This document shows, piece after piece, positions 8,640-17,305 of a DNA stretch of 64,000 nt. This stretch comes from Vreelandella venusta (GTDB lineage Bacteria; Pseudomonadota; Gammaproteobacteria; Pseudomonadales; Halomonadaceae): positions 1 to 64,000 of the forward strand of contig NZ_BJUL01000015.1 of assembly GCF_007989605.1 (NCBI RefSeq), in the 5' to 3' direction. The position numbers and the translations under genes were made by a program. Each line of letters starts with the position of its first letter. The first letter of the stretch is position 1. A model generated the notes under the pieces. That model saw nothing but the letters and a program-made list of their open reading frames with translations, did no database searches and was not told the origin of the DNA.

Positions 8640-10406
8640 GTGAGCAGAAAGATTTGGCTGTATGCGCTGGTTCTGGCCTCTTTAATCGTGCTGAGCTTTT
8701 TAGGGTTATGGTGGTTATGGCATTGGCAATACAGCCACGCCGAAGCGGATGCCCAGCGTCACGCGAATACGCGTCTAGCGCTCTACACCAGCAGCCTGCA
8801 AGGCGCGCTTGAGCGCTTTAACTACCTGCCTGACTTACTGGCCCAGCAGCCTTTAGTCCAGGCTGCCCTGCGCGAACCTAGTGAGCTATTGCTGTCGCCT
8901 GTTAATCAGCACTTGGCAGAGGTCGCTGAGCGTTCGGGCGCTGACGCCATCTTTCTGATGAATGAGCAAGGCGTCACCCTGGCCAGCAGCAACTATGCAC
9001 TCGAGCAAAGTTTCATTGGCCACGATTACCACTTTCGCCCCTATTTTTACGATGCCATGCAGAGCGGTAGCGGTGAATTCTTTGCAATTGGTGATACAAC
9101 TGGACAGCCGGGTTATTTCACCTCTTATGTCGTTACGCTTGGCGACGATACTGCCTCTGCGGGAGTCTTGGTGGTTAAGGTCTCACTGGAAGCGCTTCAA
9201 GAGGATTGGCGTCGAGCACAAGAGCACGTCATTTTGTCGGACGCTAATGGCGTTGTGATACTTTCTAGCCGCGAGCAGTGGCGGTTTCAGCACATAGATG
9301 GGCTTTCTGATGATGCTTTGGCGCAGATTAGCGCCCAACGTCAATTTCTCGATAAACCGCTTTCCCCACTCGGTCAGCGCCTGCATGACGATACGCTGGT
9401 AATAGGTAACCAAGCACAAGGAGGAGGCGAGCGTTTTCTGGTCGCTTCCCTGCCGCTTGCGACACTGGGTTGGTCGATGCATTATCTCAGCCCGGTGCGC
9501 CCACTTTATATCAGTGCTCGCAATGTATTTCTGGCGGGTTTAGTCACGCTTTCCGCTCTTTTGTTGTTTGGCTTGTGGTTGCGTGAACGCCAAAAACGCC
9601 AACACATGCGCGATGCCCAGGCGAAAATCATCCAGCAAACCAATATTCGTTTGGAAGAACGTGTCCAGGAACGCACCCAGGCCTTAGAGGATGCGCAAGC
9701 TGAACTGGTCCAAGCGGGTAAATTGGCCGCCTTGGGGACCATGGCGGCAGGCATTGCCCATGAGCTTAATCAACCTCTTTCAGGCATCCGTACTTATGCT
9801 GCTAACGGTGAGCGGTTGTTGGCGCTTGGCCGTCAGGAAATGGCAGGCGACAACTTCCAACGTATTCAGGTATTAAGCAAACGCCTCGCCCGGCTAATCG
9901 AGCAGCTAAAGCTGTTTGCTCGCAAGGGCGAGAGCCGGGAGAGTGTGGATCTTCCGGCCAGCCTGAACTTCGTACTAGAACTACTGGAGGAGCGTTTCCA
10001 GCAGCAAAAAGTGCGCTTGGAGCGTGACGGCGATTGGCCGCAGTCACTCTGGGTACGTGGCGATGACGTTCGCCTTGAGCAGTTGCTCACTAACCTGCTG
10101 CGTAATGCGCTGGATGCGTTGAACGACATACCCAATGGGGTCATTTGTCTGCATGTTGAGATCACTGTGGAGCAAGTGCAGTTGACGATTCATGACAATG
10201 GCCCAGGCTTGCCCCAAGAAGTGATCGAGCAGATGTTCGACCCATTCTTTACGACTAAACCGGTTGGGGAGGGCTTAGGGCTGGGGCTGTTTATTAGTTA
10301 CGGCATTGCTCAGGATCTTGGCGGTAAACTCAGCGCTGGTAATCACCCCGCTGGGGGCGCTTGGTTTCGTCTGACACTACCGCATGCTGAGGAGACTCCT
10401 TCATGA
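8640..10406 (+). CDS. DctB-like sensor histidine kinase
   Basis: Membrane sensor kinase of 588 residues with a GTG start. TM1 is about residues 5-27, a periplasmic double-Cache type sensor domain spans about 28-297, and TM2 is about 298-318. A coiled-coil linker (RLEERVQERTQALEDAQAEL) leads to the H-box AAGIAHELNQPLSGIRTYA with the phosphorylated histidine near residue 378. The N-box LLTNLLRNALDAL, G1 DNGPGLP, F-box DPFFTTKP and G2 GLGLGLF are intact. The H-box and linker are typical of DctB, the sensor for C4-dicarboxylates. Its stop overlaps the regulator start by four bases. The downstream TRAP transporter suggests it senses that transporter's organic-acid substrate. Confidence 0.88.
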   Translation: MSRKIWLYALVLASLIVLSFLGLWWLWHWQYSHAEADAQRHANTRLALYTSSLQGALERFNYLPDLLAQQPLVQAALREPSELLLSPVNQHLAEVAERSGADAIFLMNEQGVTLASSNYALEQSFIGHDYHFRPYFYDAMQSGSGEFFAIGDTTGQPGYFTSYVVTLGDDTASAGVLVVKVSLEALQEDWRRAQEHVILSDANGVVILSSREQWRFQHIDGLSDDALAQISAQRQFLDKPLSPLGQRLHDDTLVIGNQAQGGGERFLVASLPLATLGWSMHYLSPVRPLYISARNVFLAGLVTLSALLLFGLWLRERQKRQHMRDAQAKIIQQTNIRLEERVQERTQALEDAQAELVQAGKLAALGTMAAGIAHELNQPLSGIRTYAANGERLLALGRQEMAGDNFQRIQVLSKRLARLIEQLKLFARKGESRESVDLPASLNFVLELLEERFQQQKVRLERDGDWPQSLWVRGDDVRLEQLLTNLLRNALDALNDIPNGVICLHVEITVEQVQLTIHDNGPGLPQEVIEQMFDPFFTTKPVGEGLGLGLFISYGIAQDLGGKLSAGNHPAGGAWFRLTLPHAEETPS

Positions 10407-11785
10407 CGCCAGCATCTTCTAGCACCTTAGCTCGACTATCGGCTGCTTCTCTGCCCGTCTGGCTAGTGGACGATGAGGCTGATGTCCGTGACTCTCTTAG
10501 CCAATGGTTGGAGGTGTCGGGATTAGAGGTTCGCACGTTTTCACGTGCCGTTAAGGCGCTGAATGCACTTCAAAACGGCCAGCCGTGCGGTGTCGTCGTC
10601 AGTGATATCAAGATGCCCGAGATGGATGGCTTGGCCTTGTTTGCCGCCGTGCAAGCACTTGATACGCCGCCTCCGGTGATTCTGATCACAGGCCACGGCG
10701 ATGTCCCCATGGCGGTTGCAGCGATTCAGCAGGGGGCTTGGGACTTTGTGCAAAAGCCCTTCGACCCTGAACGCCTTGAAGAGTGTGTACGACGAGCACT
10801 AGAGCATCGGGCCCTGGCGCTGGAAAACCTGCAGTTACAGCAGGCATTACGGCATAACTATTTAAGCACGCGCCTGCTCGGCGACTCTGCGCTGATGCAA
10901 GTGCTACGGCGCCAAGTGGAAAACTTAGCTGCTAGCCGCGCCAACGTGGTTATCAATGGTGAAACGGGCAGCGGCAAGGAGGTTGTGGCTCGCGCCTTGC
11001 ATGACTTTGGCAGCGGTAGCCAAGGCGCTTTTGTGGCGTTGAACTGTGGTGCCATGAACAGTGAATTAATCGAATCAGAGCTATTCGGGCATGAAAAAGG
11101 CGCCTTTACCGGGGCAGGAGAGCGACGTATAGGCCTGCTGGAAACCGCTAGCCACGGCACCCTCTTTTTGGATGAAATAGAATCACTGCCACTGTCTGCC
11201 CAGGTTAAGCTGTTACGCGCACTGCAGGAAGGTGAAATTACCCGGTTAGGCAGCAACCAAGTTATCCACCTCCATCTTCGGGTCGTGGCGGCCAGTAAAG
11301 AGAACTTGCTGCAAATGGTCTCGCAAGGAGATTTTCGCGAGGATCTTTATTATCGCTTGGCGATTGCCGAGCTGGCGATTCCCCCCTTGCGTGAGCGCCG
11401 CGAAGATATTCCCTTGCTGTTTCGTCACTTCTGCCATCAAGCCGCAGATGTTCACGAAAGGCCGCTACGCGAACCCACTACAGAACTGCTGACTGCCCTC
11501 GGTAATCATCGGTGGCCTGGAAACCTCCGCGAACTGCGCAATATTGCCACGCGCTTTATTCTTGGGCTGGATCTGCCCTGGCAGCGCTCGTCTATGCCGT
11601 CACACCAAGCGTCTGCACTCTCTGTGCGTATGGAAGTATTTGAGGCTACCGTCTTGAAAGAAGCGCTACAGCGCCATCATGGCAATATTCAAGCGGTACT
11701 CGACGAACTCGATCTGCCTCGCCGTACACTCAATCAGAAAATGCAGCGTCACCAGTTGCGCCGCGAAGACTTTCTCGCGACCTAA
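10403..11785 (+). CDS. DctD-like sigma-54-dependent response regulator
   Basis: Response regulator of 460 residues. The receiver domain (about 15-135) carries the phospho-acceptor in VVVSDIKMPEMDG (Asp68 by my count). The AAA+ domain has Walker A GETGSGKE, Walker B TLFLDEI and an intact GAFTGA loop, so it should contact sigma-54. A Fis-type helix-turn-helix ends the protein (HHGNIQAVLDELDLPRRTLN). It is cotranscribed with the DctB-like kinase (ATGA overlap). Two matching palindromes and a -24/-12 promoter lie between it and the TAXI transporter, the probable target. Confidence 0.9.
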   Translation: MTPASSSTLARLSAASLPVWLVDDEADVRDSLSQWLEVSGLEVRTFSRAVKALNALQNGQPCGVVVSDIKMPEMDGLALFAAVQALDTPPPVILITGHGDVPMAVAAIQQGAWDFVQKPFDPERLEECVRRALEHRALALENLQLQQALRHNYLSTRLLGDSALMQVLRRQVENLAASRANVVINGETGSGKEVVARALHDFGSGSQGAFVALNCGAMNSELIESELFGHEKGAFTGAGERRIGLLETASHGTLFLDEIESLPLSAQVKLLRALQEGEITRLGSNQVIHLHLRVVAASKENLLQMVSQGDFREDLYYRLAIAELAIPPLRERREDIPLLFRHFCHQAADVHERPLREPTTELLTALGNHRWPGNLRELRNIATRFILGLDLPWQRSSMPSHQASALSVRMEVFEATVLKEALQRHHGNIQAVLDELDLPRRTLNQKMQRHQLRREDFLAT

Positions 11786-11821
11786 ACGGTTAATTCAAGA
11801 GTTAATGCGCTAGGGCTGATT

Positions 11822-11843
11822 CATCGGCCATTTTTTGCCGATG
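11822..11843. promoter_or_regulatory. Upstream activator site 1 for the DctD-like regulator
   Basis: A 22-bp palindrome with arms CATCGGC and GCCGATG around CATTTTTT. The reverse complement of 11855-11876 matches it at 19 of 22 positions. The two centres are 33 bp apart, about three helical turns, so two dimers would sit on the same face of the DNA. Both lie roughly 110-150 bp before the predicted sigma-54 start. As RNA it could also form a hairpin after the regulator gene. Confidence 0.6.
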
Positions 11844-11854
11844 AGAGCAAAAAC

Positions 11855-11876
11855 CGTCGGCAAAGAATGGCCGGTG
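11855..11876. promoter_or_regulatory. Upstream activator site 2 for the DctD-like regulator
   Basis: Inverted, slightly degenerate copy of site 1, with arms CGTCGGC and GCCGGTG around AAAGAATG. It is the copy nearer the predicted promoter. Paired sites of this kind are the usual arrangement for DctD/NtrC-class activators. Confidence 0.58.
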
Positions 11877-11951
11877 GTCACTCCGGCGTCTTCGCCTTTT
11901 GTCGTAGAAGTGAAATTATAATGTATTGATTTTTATATCTTTGTTTAAAGT

Positions 11952-11967
11952 TGGCTAGCTTCTCGCT
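11952..11967 (+). promoter_or_regulatory. Candidate sigma-54 promoter of the TAXI-TRAP operon
   Basis: TTGGCTAG-N4-TCGCT, with GG at 11953-11954 and GC at 11965-11966, separated by exactly 10 bp as sigma-54 requires. The match to TGGCAC-N5-TTGC is incomplete (CTAG for CACG, TC for TT) but the invariant GG and GC are present. The start of transcription would be near 11978, leaving a 47-nt leader before the ATG at 12025. The sigma-54-type regulator encoded just upstream supports the call. Confidence 0.6.
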
Positions 11968-12024
11968 CTATTGGGGAAGGAGTAGTGATTACTCCAACAA
12001 TTCTAATAAGCTGGGAGCAACACC

Positions 12025-13050
12025 ATGCTGAAACGCCAATTTCTTAAAACCGCTCTTTGTCTCGCTACCGCCGCTGCATTCGGCGTCAGTGCCTCCGCTG
12101 TTACCGCTCAGGAACCTACCGAGGGCGGACAATACATCATGGGCACTGCCACCACCGGTGGCACGTTCTATCCAGTAGGCGTCGCGCTTTCTACACTGAT
12201 ACGTGTCAAGCTCGAGCCTACCCACGGCATCTCCGTTTCCGCCATCAGCTCGGCGGGTTCAGCGGAAAACTTGCGCCTGATGGATGACAACCAGGCTCAA
12301 TTCGGCATTCTGCAAGCGCTCTACGGCGCCTGGGCATGGTCCGGTGAGGGGCCAGTGCCCAAAGCCTATGACAACGTACGCTCAGTTTCTATGCTGTGGC
12401 AGAACGTCGAACACTTTGTGATGCGTGACGCACTGGTCGATACTGGCACCATTGATGACTTGGCCCAACTCTACGGGCGCGGTTTCTCCATTGGTGCGCG
12501 CAATTCCGGTACCGAAGGCTCTGGTCGGCAAATTCTTGCCGGTCTGGAGATTGATCCGGAGCAGATGGATATCGCCTACCTGGGCTACAGTGCCAGCGCT
12601 GACTCCATGCAGAACGGCAATATCGATGGTATGAACATACCGGCAGGCGTTCCGGCCTCTGCCGTGACCAGCGCCTATGCCAATATGGGCGATGACATTA
12701 CCACGCTGAATGTGACCGCTGAGCAACTTGAGCGCATTAACAGCCAGTACCCAGTGTGGAGTGCTTTCGAAATTCCCGCCGACACTTACCCTGGTCAGGA
12801 TGCCCCGATCAATACCATTTCCCAGCCCAATATTTTGGTGGTTAACGCCGATGTTCCTGAGGAGCATGTGTACCAGATCACCAAAGCCATGTTCGAGAAC
12901 CTACCGTTTCTAAACAACATTCACCCGGCGACGCGTGATATGGCTCTGGAAAAAGCGCTCGACGGTCTGCCGATACCACTGCATGCCGGTGCCGCGCGCT
13001 ATTTCCAGGAACAAGGCATTGAAATTCCTGAGCATCTTCTCGAAGGCTGA
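12025..13050 (+). CDS. TAXI-family TRAP transporter solute-binding protein
   Basis: Periplasmic binding protein of the TAXI group, 341 residues. The signal peptide runs from MLKRQFLKTALCL to a likely cleavage after AVTAQ. The mature start YIMGTATTGGTFYPVGVALS is the TAXI hallmark, and IGARNSGTEGSGRQIL is the second conserved block. The ligand is unknown; family members bind dicarboxylates, glutamate or other organic acids. The fused permease follows after 80 bp. Expression is probably under the upstream two-component system. Confidence 0.9.
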   Translation: MLKRQFLKTALCLATAAAFGVSASAVTAQEPTEGGQYIMGTATTGGTFYPVGVALSTLIRVKLEPTHGISVSAISSAGSAENLRLMDDNQAQFGILQALYGAWAWSGEGPVPKAYDNVRSVSMLWQNVEHFVMRDALVDTGTIDDLAQLYGRGFSIGARNSGTEGSGRQILAGLEIDPEQMDIAYLGYSASADSMQNGNIDGMNIPAGVPASAVTSAYANMGDDITTLNVTAEQLERINSQYPVWSAFEIPADTYPGQDAPINTISQPNILVVNADVPEEHVYQITKAMFENLPFLNNIHPATRDMALEKALDGLPIPLHAGAARYFQEQGIEIPEHLLEG

Positions 13051-13130
13051 AGGCCTATCGCCCTGCATCTGCCTGGCATAAGCCGGGCGGATGGCCTCCC
13101 TATGCCTGACTTCGTTTCATGAGGTACACC

Positions 13131-15263
13131 ATGAGTCATTCGACACCTGATACGGTGCGCGATGAATCCGCAAGCAGCGCTTCAGAGCGCCTTGAACATC
13201 CCTGGCTTGGGCGGATTCTGAGCTTGCTCGCCATCGTCGTTGCTTTCTCACATATCTATTTCAATACCCTGGGCACTGTCTCAGAAATTTGGGTTAGTGC
13301 ATTACACTTCGGTATGTTCGGCCTGTTGTGCGCGCTTTCCGTGCCGATGTTCAAAGCGCGCTCGGCTAGCGGTCAGCGCCTATTACTCGCTGTTGATGTG
13401 TGTCTTGGGCTAGCCGCCCTAGGCTGTGCGTTCTATTTAATCGGTTTTGAGGATGCACTTTATGCCCGTGGGGTACGCTTTTCCCTGGCTGACTGGATCG
13501 TGTCGATTACCGCCTTGGCGTTGGTACTCGAATTTGCCCGCCGGACTACCGGCTGGTTTATTCCGCTGCTATGTATCATTGCACTGACGTACGTTGCCTG
13601 GTGGGGGCGCTATGTAGGTGGGGTGTTCAATTTCCCTGGGCTGAACTGGGAAACCGTGCTGTTTCGTAGCTTTCTCGGCGGTGACGGCATGCTGGGCTCG
13701 ATTGCCCGGATTTCCTGGTCCTATGTTTTCATGTTCATTCTCTTTGGTGCCTTCCTGGTGCGTTCGGGGGCTGGGGAGTTCATCATCGAGCTGGCACGTT
13801 GTGCCGCGGGTCGCTTTGTTGGTGGCCCGGGATTTGTAGCGGTATTCGCTTCAGGGCTTATGGGGTCGGTGTCTGGCTCCAGCGTAGCCAATACGGTCTC
13901 TACCGGTGTGATCACTATTCCCCTAATGCGTAAAGCGGGCTTTCCACCGCGTTTTGCGGCCGGCGTTGAAGCCGCTGCTTCAACCGGAGGCCAGCTTATG
14001 CCTCCCGTTATGGGGGCGGGGGCTTTTATCATGGCCTCTTACACCCAGGTGTCATATCTCACCATCATCGGGGTCGCTGCGCTTCCTGCGCTGCTGTACT
14101 TTCTCTCGGTGGCCATGTTCGTGCGTATAGAAGCCAAGCGTAGCGGTACTCATCAGGTAGAAATGGAGCAAGCACCAAAGCTGATTGATGTTTTGAAAGG
14201 TGGTTGGCACTATCTGTTGCCGCTCGTGGTGCTGGTCGTCGCCCTTATCAATGGCTTCACCCCCACTTACGCTGCCGGTATCGCTATCGTGTCGGTGGTC
14301 GTTGCTTCCTGGCTATCACGTTCACCCATGAAGCTTCAGGCAATTATCGACGCTTTGGTACTGGGCACCCGCAACATGGTTTCCACCGCCATCCTACTGC
14401 TGACAGTTGGCTTGATCGTCAACGTGGTGTCGACGACCGGCATTGGTAACATCTTTTCGTTGATGATCTCAGATTGGGCGGGCGGTAGTCTGTTGGTTAC
14501 CATTGTGTTGATCGCGCTGGCCTCTCTGGTACTGGGAATGGGGTTGCCGGTGACGGCCGCTTATATCGTATTGGGCACACTATCGGCACCAGCGTTGTAT
14601 GGTCTGATGGCACAAAGCCAGCTGTTAGAACTGATTATGGCCGGTGATTTGCCCGAGCAGGCACGAACGATCTTTATGCTTGCCGCGCCAGATGCCTTAG
14701 AAGCGCTGAATGCCCCGATGGATGCTGCCAGTGCTCAACAACTACTGGCCTTGGTACCGGACGATTTCCGTACACAGCTTTACGAACAAGCGCTTTCGCC
14801 GCATACGATATCAATGATGTTAGTGGCGGCGCATATGGTGATTTTCTGGCTATCTCAGGACTCCAACGTGACTCCGCCGGTATGCCTTACCGCCTTCGCT
14901 GCGGCGGCGATTGCCAAAACGCCACCTATGCGTACTGGTTTTACCGCTTGGAAAATAGCCAAGGGCCTCTACATCATTCCCTTGCTTTTTGTGTGGTCGC
15001 CAATGATCACCGGGACGCCGACCGAAATGTTGGTGGTGTTTGCCTTCGCGCTGTTCGGTATTTACGCCATTATCGCAGGGTTGGAAGGCTATCTGGAAAG
15101 CGAGTTGCCCTGGTGGCTGCGCCTAGCCATGTTCCCCGTTGGTGCTTTAATGCTGTGGCCTCACGGAAACTTGCTGCTGGATTTCTTGGGATTGGCACTG
15201 TTTCTGATGACGCTGGTGTGGAGTGCCAGACGTGACCGCCAGATGGCTCATACAATGGCCTGA
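13131..15263 (+). CDS. TRAP transporter fused permease (4TM-12TM)
   Basis: Inner-membrane protein of 710 residues in which the small (DctQ-like) and large (DctM-like) TRAP subunits are fused, as is usual for TAXI systems. About 16 or more hydrophobic segments. The DctM-type blocks GLMGSVSGSSVANTVSTGV and GVEAAASTGGQLMPPVMGAGAF lie near residues 245-305. The ATG at 13131 is chosen over 13119 because GAGG sits six bases before it. TRAP carriers use a sodium gradient, which suits a halophile. Confidence 0.9.
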   Translation: MSHSTPDTVRDESASSASERLEHPWLGRILSLLAIVVAFSHIYFNTLGTVSEIWVSALHFGMFGLLCALSVPMFKARSASGQRLLLAVDVCLGLAALGCAFYLIGFEDALYARGVRFSLADWIVSITALALVLEFARRTTGWFIPLLCIIALTYVAWWGRYVGGVFNFPGLNWETVLFRSFLGGDGMLGSIARISWSYVFMFILFGAFLVRSGAGEFIIELARCAAGRFVGGPGFVAVFASGLMGSVSGSSVANTVSTGVITIPLMRKAGFPPRFAAGVEAAASTGGQLMPPVMGAGAFIMASYTQVSYLTIIGVAALPALLYFLSVAMFVRIEAKRSGTHQVEMEQAPKLIDVLKGGWHYLLPLVVLVVALINGFTPTYAAGIAIVSVVVASWLSRSPMKLQAIIDALVLGTRNMVSTAILLLTVGLIVNVVSTTGIGNIFSLMISDWAGGSLLVTIVLIALASLVLGMGLPVTAAYIVLGTLSAPALYGLMAQSQLLELIMAGDLPEQARTIFMLAAPDALEALNAPMDAASAQQLLALVPDDFRTQLYEQALSPHTISMMLVAAHMVIFWLSQDSNVTPPVCLTAFAAAAIAKTPPMRTGFTAWKIAKGLYIIPLLFVWSPMITGTPTEMLVVFAFALFGIYAIIAGLEGYLESELPWWLRLAMFPVGALMLWPHGNLLLDFLGLALFLMTLVWSARRDRQMAHTMA

Positions 15264-15286
15264 TATTAGGCGAGCATCAGAAGGTA

Positions 15287-15310
15287 TGCCGCCATCAAAA
15301 GATGGCGGCA
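15287..15310. terminator. Bidirectional terminator between the TRAP permease and the yihY-like gene
   Basis: Perfect 10-bp stem TGCCGCCATC/GATGGCGGCA with an AAAA loop, between two convergent genes. The T-tract is weak on both sides. Confidence 0.7.
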
Positions 15311-15325
15311 TCGCAAGATAATGTC

Positions 15326-16252
15326 CTATTCAACGTGGGTGATGGGTTGTCGGTCTGGGTCAATATGCCAAGGTAAGCCGAGGCGTGTATTACGCTCTAA
15401 CTCAGCAATGACCTGCGCGCCCAGCAGCAAAATGATGGCACCGACTTCCAGGCTGAGCAGCACAATCACCAGCGTTGCTAAGGACCCGTAAACAGCGTTG
15501 ACGAACGACAGGTGAGTGAAATAGTAGACCAGTAGCAGCCGCACGCCCTCCCACAGCAGTGCCGCGACGAAACCGCCGATTACCGCTCGGCGTAACGCGA
15601 TGCGCACTACCGGCAGCACCTTGTAGATAGCGCTAAACAATAAGAAAACCCCAGCAAAACTGAATAAGTTCAGGACTGGTTCGGAAAACCCTGCAAACGG
15701 CAGTTGCCGCTCAAAGAGCGCCATCATCAGCGTATTGAGCGAGCTGGCCAGGGTGACGACCAGTGTTAAAGCCAGTAGTCCCGCTCCGAGCACCAGCATA
15801 AAAGCGTAAGGCAACGTCACGGAAACCCATACACTGCGCTTGATGTGGGGGCTTTCTGGCGTATGGAAGATAATTGCCAGAGCATCTTCAAGCATGCGAA
15901 AGGCGAAGGAGCTGAAGAGCAGTAAAATGGGTAAGCTAAGAATGCCGATGACGTCGCGAGACTCCAGCAGGCTGCGGACAGCATCCATCAATACTTCGGC
16001 ATGGGCCGGTGCTAGGTGGCGCGCTTGTACAGCAAGAACGCTGAGTAAATGTTGTTGATCCACCACTTGGGTCAATAGCACAACCAATACTGCAAATAGC
16101 GGCACGATAGAGAGCAGAATATTGTAGCCCACCCCACCGGCAAGCAGGATGCCGCGGTTCTTCAAGAAGTGACACACGACACGCCAGGCAAAATGAGCCA
16201 GCCGTGGCAGTAGTAGAAGTAAGGCATTGAGTGCTGTTTGGTTACGCCCCAT
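15326..16252 (-). CDS. YihY/virulence-factor BrkB family membrane protein
   Basis: Inner-membrane protein of 308 residues with about six hydrophobic segments. The family pattern is clear: FLKNRGILLAGGVGYNILLSIVPLFAVL near residues 30-55, and later the block GSLATLVIVLLSLEVGAIILLLGAQ. AGGAGG lies nine bases before the start. The biochemical role of this family is unsettled; it was once wrongly named ribonuclease BN. It appears unrelated to the surrounding catabolic genes. Confidence 0.85.
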   Translation of the reverse strand: MGRNQTALNALLLLLPRLAHFAWRVVCHFLKNRGILLAGGVGYNILLSIVPLFAVLVVLLTQVVDQQHLLSVLAVQARHLAPAHAEVLMDAVRSLLESRDVIGILSLPILLLFSSFAFRMLEDALAIIFHTPESPHIKRSVWVSVTLPYAFMLVLGAGLLALTLVVTLASSLNTLMMALFERQLPFAGFSEPVLNLFSFAGVFLLFSAIYKVLPVVRIALRRAVIGGFVAALLWEGVRLLLVYYFTHLSFVNAVYGSLATLVIVLLSLEVGAIILLLGAQVIAELERNTRLGLPWHIDPDRQPITHVE

Positions 16253-16430
16253 CGTTTGCCATCCTCCTTGTGTGCCAACACTATGCCTTGGCGGTGTGAC
16301 TGTTCAGCGACAGCAGGCACCAGTGAATAGACTGACGCACAGGCCGGCAAAATGATAGGCAATGATCCGGGTTGCCCGACAGAAGCAGTTGCCGCATGCC
16401 TGATTTATCGCATGAAAATGGTTGTGTCTC

Positions 16431-16446
16431 ATCTAGTGAGATGAAC
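16431..16446. promoter_or_regulatory. Palindrome upstream of the iclR-type gene
   Basis: TCATCT-AGTG-AGATGA, a perfect 6-bp inverted repeat about 55 bp before the regulator start at 16502. It may be the regulator's own operator. The evidence is position and symmetry only. Confidence 0.35.
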
Positions 16447-16501
16447 TCGCGAATTTGTCTTGCTATGTTCTAGCGCATCTAGACAAACAACGATAACCAT
16501 A

Positions 16502-17299
16502 ATGCCGGTAAATGAAAACATCACCTCATCAGGCCCCGCTACGCTCGTTCATGCTATGCAGATACTGCAAGTTACTGCACGGGGCGGACATCGCGGTGCG
16601 AGTGTTGACGACTATCTGAATGAATTGAGCTTCAGTCGTCCTACGCTCTATCGGTTGTTAAAAGGTCTCAAGCAGCAAGGGTTTTTACGCTCTTCTCCCA
16701 TTCGGGGGCGTTACCTGCTGGGTTATGAGCTGCTGGTGCTTGGTGCCCAGGCGGGCAATGGCGCTGGGTTGAGAGACTTGGCTCGGCCGAGATTGCTGGC
16801 GTTGGCACAGCGCTGGGGAGACAGTTTCTATCTGTTCGCCCGCGATGGTATCTACGCGGTCTGCCTGGAAGTGCAGAACGGTGCTTATCCGGTGGGCAGT
16901 TTTGTTAGGGCGACGGGAGGGCGCTTACCGCTGGGTGTCGGTCAAGCGTCGATTGCTTTGCTCGCGTATCTCGGCGCGGAGGAGCGAAGCGAGATTCTCG
17001 ACCACAACGCGACACGCTTGCGGGATGATTACGCGATTGCCACCGCCGATGTCGAAGCCGAGATTAATCATCTACTAACACATGGCTACGCCCGTGGCGT
17101 TGAAGGCTCTCTGCTCCCGGAATACTGCGGCTTAGCCATTCCTATTCTCGACCATAGTGGTCACCCCTTGGGGGCCATGAGCTGCTCAATGCTCAAGTCT
17201 CGTATGACAGCGGCCCATAAACAGGAGGTGCTCCAGGGCATGCAAGAAGAAGTCGCCGCTATGGTTAACCAGGCCCACGGCCTACTGTATTTGGATTAA
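16502..17299 (+). CDS. IclR-family transcriptional regulator
   Basis: Cytoplasmic regulator of 265 residues. An N-terminal helix-turn-helix (VDDYLNELSFSRPTLYRLLKGLKQQGFL) is followed by an IclR effector domain (about 90-265) that keeps PLGVGQASIALLAYL. The start at 16502 is chosen because the upstream in-frame ATG at 16460 gives an unusual Ser/Thr-rich leader. No strong ribosome site is visible for either, so the first residues are uncertain. It is six bases before an oxidase-like gene and probably controls this three-gene operon. The effector is unknown. Confidence 0.85.
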   Translation: MPVNENITSSGPATLVHAMQILQVTARGGHRGASVDDYLNELSFSRPTLYRLLKGLKQQGFLRSSPIRGRYLLGYELLVLGAQAGNGAGLRDLARPRLLALAQRWGDSFYLFARDGIYAVCLEVQNGAYPVGSFVRATGGRLPLGVGQASIALLAYLGAEERSEILDHNATRLRDDYAIATADVEAEINHLLTHGYARGVEGSLLPEYCGLAIPILDHSGHPLGAMSCSMLKSRMTAAHKQEVLQGMQEEVAAMVNQAHGLLYLD

Positions 17300-17305
17300 A
17301 TCGTC

